A stretch of 64,000 bases of DNA from assembly GCA_029962745.1 (NCBI GenBank), contig CM057167.1, positions 22,369,951 through 22,433,950 on the forward strand, given 5' to 3'. Positions 62,101 to 64,000 of this stretch are shown piece by piece (position 1 is the first letter of the stretch; each line of letters begins with the position of its first letter). The notes under the pieces are model-generated. The model did not search any database and was not told the DNA's origin. It saw only the letters and a program-made list of their open reading frames with translations. Made by a program: the position numbers and the translations under genes. This DNA comes from Echinometra lucunter (taxonomy: Eukaryota > Echinodermata > Echinoidea > Camarodonta > Echinometridae).

Positions 62101-62399
62101 TAATCTCCTGGTATACCATAGTTCTGACCATAACTCCTTCCTCCTCCCCTGCTGTTGTATCCATAATCTCTCATACCACCCTGATCTCTTGTGTAGTATC
62201 CTCGACTATCCTGCTCTTGTTGGTAATATCTATCGTCATAATTCTGGCCAGTATTCCTAGAGGGTGTGTACCTTTGCTGATTATGTCTTTGATTCATCTT
62301 GTTTTTGCTCGACGATGTTTTCTCTTCCTTTTCACGGTTTCTCTCTCTGCTTCTTTCTCCTTTTTGGTACATGGAATCAGAGCCTTCTGAAGCTGCCAT
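40054..62399 (-). CDS. NFX1: NFX1, X-box-binding NF-X1-type zinc finger factor (complete, 18 coding exons)
   Basis: Nuclear nucleic-acid binding regulator. In mammals it binds X-box promoters and hTERT and interacts with RNA metabolism factors (family knowledge). Exons in transcript order: 62399-61133, 60113-59874, 58257-58108, 57240-57141, 56806-56598, 55072-54861, 54420-54312, 53819-53620, 50306-50202, 49618-49499, 47651-47563, 46700-46596, 46321-46280, 45785-45693, 44414-44348, 43500-43355, 42049-41942, 40153-40054. The total is 3462 nt, so 1153 residues, and all phases agree. Order of domains: RG-rich N-terminus, RING/PHD-like finger, about nine NF-X1 fingers, R3H, conserved tail. The start is the first ATG after a TTGCAG acceptor. 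An in-frame TTG four codons upstream is not needed as a start. Confidence 0.96.
40337..41392 (+). repeat. Dispersed repeat with tandem TGACCTTTGACCT units and TTTATGCCTCCG ends
   Basis: The ends are TTTATGCCTCCG and CGGAGGCATAAA. It holds three sub-units, each with CCTCT..GACCTTTGACCTT and CTAATCAGATCATTGTCCC (about 40415, 41041, 41187), and ends in a GGACGGACGGACAA run. A family Z MITE is nested within it. Confidence 0.7.
40523..41000 (+). mobile_element. TTAA-flanked MITE family Z, copy 2
   Basis: It begins AGGGGGTACCCAATGCTG and ends CACAATGG-complement-like, and is flanked by TTAA. It contains a GACGTCA palindrome and GTACCCACTTTGACGTCA. It is inserted in the larger repeat 40337-41392, whose sequence rejoins across the TTAA. 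Confidence 0.75.
42205..42668 (+). mobile_element. TTAA-flanked MITE family Z, copy 3
   Basis: Most diverged of the three copies. TTAA flanks it at 42201-42204 and 42669-42672. It lies in NFX1 intron 16. Confidence 0.75.
42780..42900 (+). repeat. Dispersed repeat Q (two copies, second at 44005-44105)
   Basis: GCGCTATTTTCGGAAAGTGC and GAATTCTAGAACT recur in the same order at 44047-44085. Confidence 0.65.
43043..43073 (+). repeat. Interstitial telomere-like tract
   Basis: Three to four TTAGGG-type units in a row within NFX1 intron 16. Confidence 0.7.
43147..43295. mobile_element. MITE family G, copy 3
   Basis: Inverted orientation relative to copy 2. It lies 60 bp from the donor side of the NFX1 R3H exon. 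Confidence 0.75.
43355..47651 (-). CDS. NFX1: NFX1 exons 11-16: linker and R3H domain
   Basis: Exon 11 encodes [14 protein letters not shown], the last Cys-rich element. Exons 12-14 encode the helical linker ([20 protein letters not shown]); exon 13 is only 42 nt (46321-46280) and its skipping would keep frame. Exon 15 is 67 nt. Exon 16 (43500-43355, about residues 1037-1085) is the R3H domain. It contains [20 protein letters not shown] and [11 protein letters not shown], with the R-x3-H signature in NHRRIIH. R3H domains bind single-stranded nucleic acid. Confidence 0.94.
43558..43934. mobile_element. MITE family T, copy 2
   Basis: AAAGGCTTGTTCATATATGA on the left, GGATATCTGAATAAGCCTT on the right. 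It lies in NFX1 intron 15. Confidence 0.65.
44495..45019. mobile_element. 525-bp MITE, TTAA target duplication
   Basis: The termini AGGAGAATG...CATTCTCCT are flanked by TTAA. Terminal inverted repeats of about 145 bp include GGATCC arms. The TTAA target fits piggyBac or Kolobok families. It lies in NFX1 intron 14. Confidence 0.8.
45256..45605 (+). repeat. tRNA-derived SINE, family A, copy 2 (full length)
   Basis: A box GTCGTGGTCTAGTGG, B box AGTTTGAATCCC, body CTAATGTCCTTTGGCAAGAT, and 3' tail GTAAAGCGCTTAGAGACAT..AAGGCACTATAAAAAT, typical of invertebrate SINE tails. It lies in NFX1 intron 14, about 90 bp past exon 14. Confidence 0.75.
45870..46190 (+). repeat. Second TGACCTTTGACC-bearing repeat
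   Basis: Repeated units of TTTGACCTCATT..GCCTTTGACCTA and ATTTGACCTTTGACCCCC, with GAGGTCCCTACAGAGCATCT spacers and a GACGGATGGACA end. Distantly related to 40337-41392. Confidence 0.55.
46738..47110 (+). repeat. tRNA-derived SINE, family B
   Basis: A-box-like TGGCTTAGTCTTTAGAGAG and B-box-like GGGTTTGAATCC are followed by a body with CACTCGGATAGGACGTTAAA and GCACGTTAAGAACCCACAGC, strings found in widely dispersed marine invertebrate SINEs. It lies in NFX1 intron 11. Confidence 0.6.
47899..49333. mobile_element. 1435-bp Tc1/mariner-type foldback element, TA target duplication
   Basis: It starts CAGTGTGTATCAATAAAAAC and ends with the complement, with TA on both sides. Outer inverted arms of about 330 bp are followed inward by arms built of degenerate 4-bp units (TGAC/TGAT/TGGC/TGAA on the left, complements on the right). 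There is no transposase frame. It lies in NFX1 intron 10. Confidence 0.85.
49499..60113 (-). CDS. NFX1: NFX1 zinc-finger exons 2-10
   Basis: Exon 2 finishes the RING-like finger ([11 protein letters not shown]) and starts the NF-X1 fingers with [20 protein letters not shown]. About nine Cys/His-rich NF-X1 repeats follow, in the pattern C-G-x(n)-C-x2-H-x-C-x3-CH-x-G-x-C-x2-C. Examples are [19 protein letters not shown] (exon 3), [17 protein letters not shown] (exon 5), [15 protein letters not shown] (exon 6), [18 protein letters not shown] (exon 7), [13 protein letters not shown] (exon 8), [10 protein letters not shown] (exon 9) and [17 protein letters not shown] (exon 10). The fingers bind DNA and confer E3-like activity in the family. 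Finger boundaries often coincide with exon junctions. Confidence 0.95.
49669..49741 (-). pseudogene. Decayed copy of NFX1 exon 10 in intron 9
   Basis: On the - strand it reads DDCDLACMM...[13 protein letters not shown] and then a stop, parallel to [11 protein letters not shown]...[13 protein letters not shown] of exon 10 just downstream. A deletion of about 9-12 bp removed part of the Cys-rich core, and one zinc ligand Cys became Tyr. A splice acceptor like that of exon 10 (ATTGTTAG|G) is still present, but the 3' half and the donor are gone. Confidence 0.75.
50695..50959. mobile_element. MITE with TTATATGACACCTA ends
   Basis: TTATATGACACCTAGATAGA on the left, TAGGTGTCATATAA on the right. 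It lies in NFX1 intron 8. Directly followed by another palindrome (50968-51125). Confidence 0.65.
50968..51125. repeat. 158-bp palindrome
   Basis: AATATTTCATTCGGTGAAAG and GATCCATTCAAC are mirrored by GTTGAATGGATC and CTTTCACCTCATGAAATATT. Confidence 0.7.
51131..53431. mobile_element. 2.3-kb DNA transposon remnant, TAACCCTGTAA ends
   Basis: TAACCCTGTAA...TTACAGGGTTA ends are followed inwards by GATCATCGGATCGG-type repeats on both sides. The interior has no intact transposase and carries CT/T tracts. A hAT-like origin is possible. It lies in NFX1 intron 8. Confidence 0.6.
55617..55988. mobile_element. Candidate MITE with ATTCTCCCTAC..GTAGGGAGAAT ends
   Basis: Short inverted ends only. It lies in NFX1 intron 5. 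A TTGAAC-type tail (55555-55582) precedes it. Confidence 0.4.
56090..56400 (-). repeat. (ATA)n followed by a dispersed retroelement-like fragment
   Basis: An ATA/AAT microsatellite at 56093-56130, then TTAGGCGCCATATCCATC and a block with GATCTCGCGTGGGAGGGAAT. I recognise this combination as a common invertebrate dispersed repeat, family not assigned. Confidence 0.45.
57347..57676. mobile_element. 330-bp MITE, TTAA target duplication
   Basis: The termini AGAGGCTCTGTCGTGGGCTT and their complement are flanked by TTAA. It lies in NFX1 intron 3. The 116-codon + frame over it is fortuitous. Confidence 0.8.
58290..58440 (+). repeat. Dispersed repeat P, copy 2
   Basis: ATATACAGTGTAATTGCAAA, ACTTTGGGTATCAACAGA and GCCAATCAAAGCAGTTCGCT match copy 1. 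It lies in NFX1 intron 2. Confidence 0.65.
59528..59700 (+). repeat. tRNA-derived SINE, family C
   Basis: GCTGTGGCTCAGTGGTAGAG (A box) and CCAGGGTTCGAAACC (B box) are followed by a short body, CCTTTGGTAAGATACTAATC. It lies in NFX1 intron 2. Confidence 0.65.
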
Positions 62400-62405
62400 C
62401 TTGGG
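61133..62405 (-). CDS. NFX1: NFX1 first coding exon: RG-rich tail plus first half of the RING-like finger
   Basis: The 422-codon exon begins after an acceptor at 62406-62407, with ATG at 62399-62397. Residues about 40-140 are rich in Y, G, Q and D. RG/GR runs follow, with poly-Q and [10 protein letters not shown] after them. The exon ends with [19 protein letters not shown] and the cysteines and histidine of the RING/PHD-like finger ([19 protein letters not shown]). That block is nearly identical in pattern to vertebrate NFX1. The finger is completed by CPAC in the next exon. The PABP-binding PAM2-like motif reported near the human N-terminus is not visible here. Low-complexity codons make long shadow frames on both strands. 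Confidence 0.93.
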
Positions 62406-63298
62406 CTGCAATGTTATTCAAACACGAAAAGAAGGTTGTGAACATTCTTTTTAAATAGTACTTAAAAAGCAAAACAGAAAGACAGGGTTAAGACTCAGGA
62501 ACTACCACACAAAACTTTTCAAATTTCACAAAGTGATAAAAAATTGAAATAGGCTCAACTCTTGGATTCAGATAGGATTATGATTTGACTCGCATTGAGC
62601 TGAGCTGAGCCTGCATGAGCTCGAATTATAACTTAGTAAATGACTAGCAAAATTAGTCCCCATGACCATGTCTCATTTCTCTTTTTCCAATTCCTACACA
62701 GAACCCTTACCAAGTAACTGTTAGGCCTACCAACCCAAAGTAGACCAAGGATGTTTACAAGCAGTGGCTGATACCTGCAATGCAATTTTGACATCAAGTT
62801 CAACACCAACTCTAGACCTAGCTGAGTCTACGTCTATATTATAGTCTAGTAAATGCTGAAATGCCATGCCATGGCATAGCATGCCATAAGTCAGATTCAG
62901 ACTCTGTCTCTAACATTAACTATCTGATTCAACTTAAGAAGTAAATGAAATCTAACGTTAACAAGTTAAGCATGTTAAGTAGATTACTGTCATGACTGTA
63001 CTAATGTAGATCAGTCATGTTAGTGTAGATCTAAGACTAGATCTAAGTTAAACATAATTATGTAAAAAATAATTTACCTAATTGTTATTACGATAAGTCA
63101 TAATGCGGCTTGAAAGTTTTAAAATCTGACATCCAAGTTTACAATCATCAGATCATGAATGAATGAACATGATGAATGAATGAATGAATGAATGAATGAA
63201 TGAATGAATAAATGACACCAACACAATGACAAGGCAAGCAACAGCGACAGTCAACGCTCACTGAACTGCATTATTTCTTCTTTATTTTACGAACTTAC
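62406..63298 (-). other. NFX1 5' UTR intron
   Basis: AT-rich, without coding potential. It contains a (TGAA)n microsatellite at about 63157-63215. The rest shows nothing recognisable. Confidence 0.4.
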
Positions 63299-63560
63299 CT
63301 ACCGGGTAGCAGTTTATTTTTTATTGAGCGTAGACACAGTTACGAACAGCTTGCTTATAACGCACGTTGTTCCCAACTCGATAATGAACAGGTCATAAAT
63401 CCGACTCCGAGGCCGGCTCCGAGGAAGTTGCGACACAATCCTGTCAGGAAGACAGGATTGCAACCCGATTGCAAAATAACACCGCACCGCGTTATACTGT
63501 GCATAGATGCCCACGATATAATCGCAATGCATGGCATGCATGCTGCGCTGAGAGCGACTA
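63299..63560 (-). promoter_or_regulatory. Probable NFX1 promoter and first untranslated exon
   Basis: A strong donor (GGTAG|GTAAGTTC; exon end at 63299) reads on the - strand and would pair with the 5' UTR acceptor at 62406-62407. The sequence upstream of it (63370-63560) is locally rich in CpG, against the AT-rich surroundings, and contains a short palindrome, ATCCTGTC/GACAGGAT. No transcription start can be fixed. A second possible donor lies near 63072. Confidence 0.4.
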
Positions 63561-64000
63561 GCGATTTTCAGCGATTTTACGAGTCTAGCTCCACCTATTG
63601 CCGGAAATGTTACAATTCGAGTTTTACAGAGCTACCCACTGATCAGTGGAGCTACCCCATTTCGATTTCTCTCAGGGACCCCCTGCCCTTCGTATAGCTC
63701 CCAGCCTCCCACTGTCAAAGGCCCGATAAATGTCCCAGATTTTAGAGATTCAAAAAGACCTTCCTTCCATTATCCACCTTCGAGGCTTTCTAAAAGCCCA
63801 TTTCAAAAGTTTAGTGGTTAGTGAACGGCCAGGAAGTTAGGTTCGATCTGCGTGCACATTTTTTTTCAGGGCTCTTTTAAGGCCTGTGTGCCCTATTAGC
63901 CACAGTGCTCTTGTCACAGGCTCATGAACTCATTTGCATAGACTGGTCCTCATTACAGGGGGGGGGGGCGGGGGGAATCCCCCATAGATATATATTTATT

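Noticed and set aside
61631..62260. 209-codon + frame (and a 203-codon second - frame) over NFX1 exon 1
   Set aside because: Shadows of the low-complexity RG/Q-rich coding frame; the - frame that joins to the RING-like finger is the real one.

Overview
The window is metazoan genomic DNA: AT-rich, with intron-split genes, GT/AG splice sites, tRNA-derived SINE-like repeats, LINE 3' fragments, microsatellites and very many short palindromic DNA transposons. The gene content together with frequent ACATGTA-type strings and the style of the repeats suggests a marine deuterostome, most likely an echinoderm such as a sea urchin. The species is an inference. I saw no prokaryotic or organellar features.

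Two complete protein-coding genes lie tail to tail. CFAP69 (cilia- and flagella-associated protein 69) is on the + strand at 16041-35627. I could build 23 coding exons that join in frame to 923 codons plus a stop; I recall the human protein as about 941 residues. NFX1 (nuclear transcription factor X-box binding 1) is on the - strand at 62399-40054. Its 18 coding exons join in frame to 1153 codons plus a stop; the human protein is about 1120 residues. NFX1 has an arginine/glycine-rich N-terminus, a RING/PHD-like finger, about nine NF-X1 zinc fingers, an R3H domain and a conserved C-terminal tail. The ~4.4 kb between the two stop codons holds both 3' UTRs and several MITEs.

Region by region: 1-15.9 kb is accessory, repeat-dense sequence with a few weak candidate exons on the - strand (4355-4186, 2470-2396, 10099-9897 and an open frame at 12465-12193). 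15.9-35.6 kb is CFAP69. 35.6-40.05 kb is the convergent intergenic/UTR region. 40.05-62.4 kb is NFX1. 62.4-64 kb holds the NFX1 5' UTR intron and the probable promoter.

The most unusual observations are as follows. Each gene carries a decayed tandem copy of one of its own exons in the neighbouring intron. Two TIR elements have perfect 9-bp target duplications, and one of them encloses tRNA-like Pol III A and B boxes. A 1.4-kb Tc1/mariner-type foldback has 4-bp-periodic inner arms. Many MITE families can be delimited to the base by TA, TTAA or 9-bp duplications. The two genes are not expected to act in one pathway: one is axonemal/ciliary, the other is a nuclear nucleic-acid binding factor.
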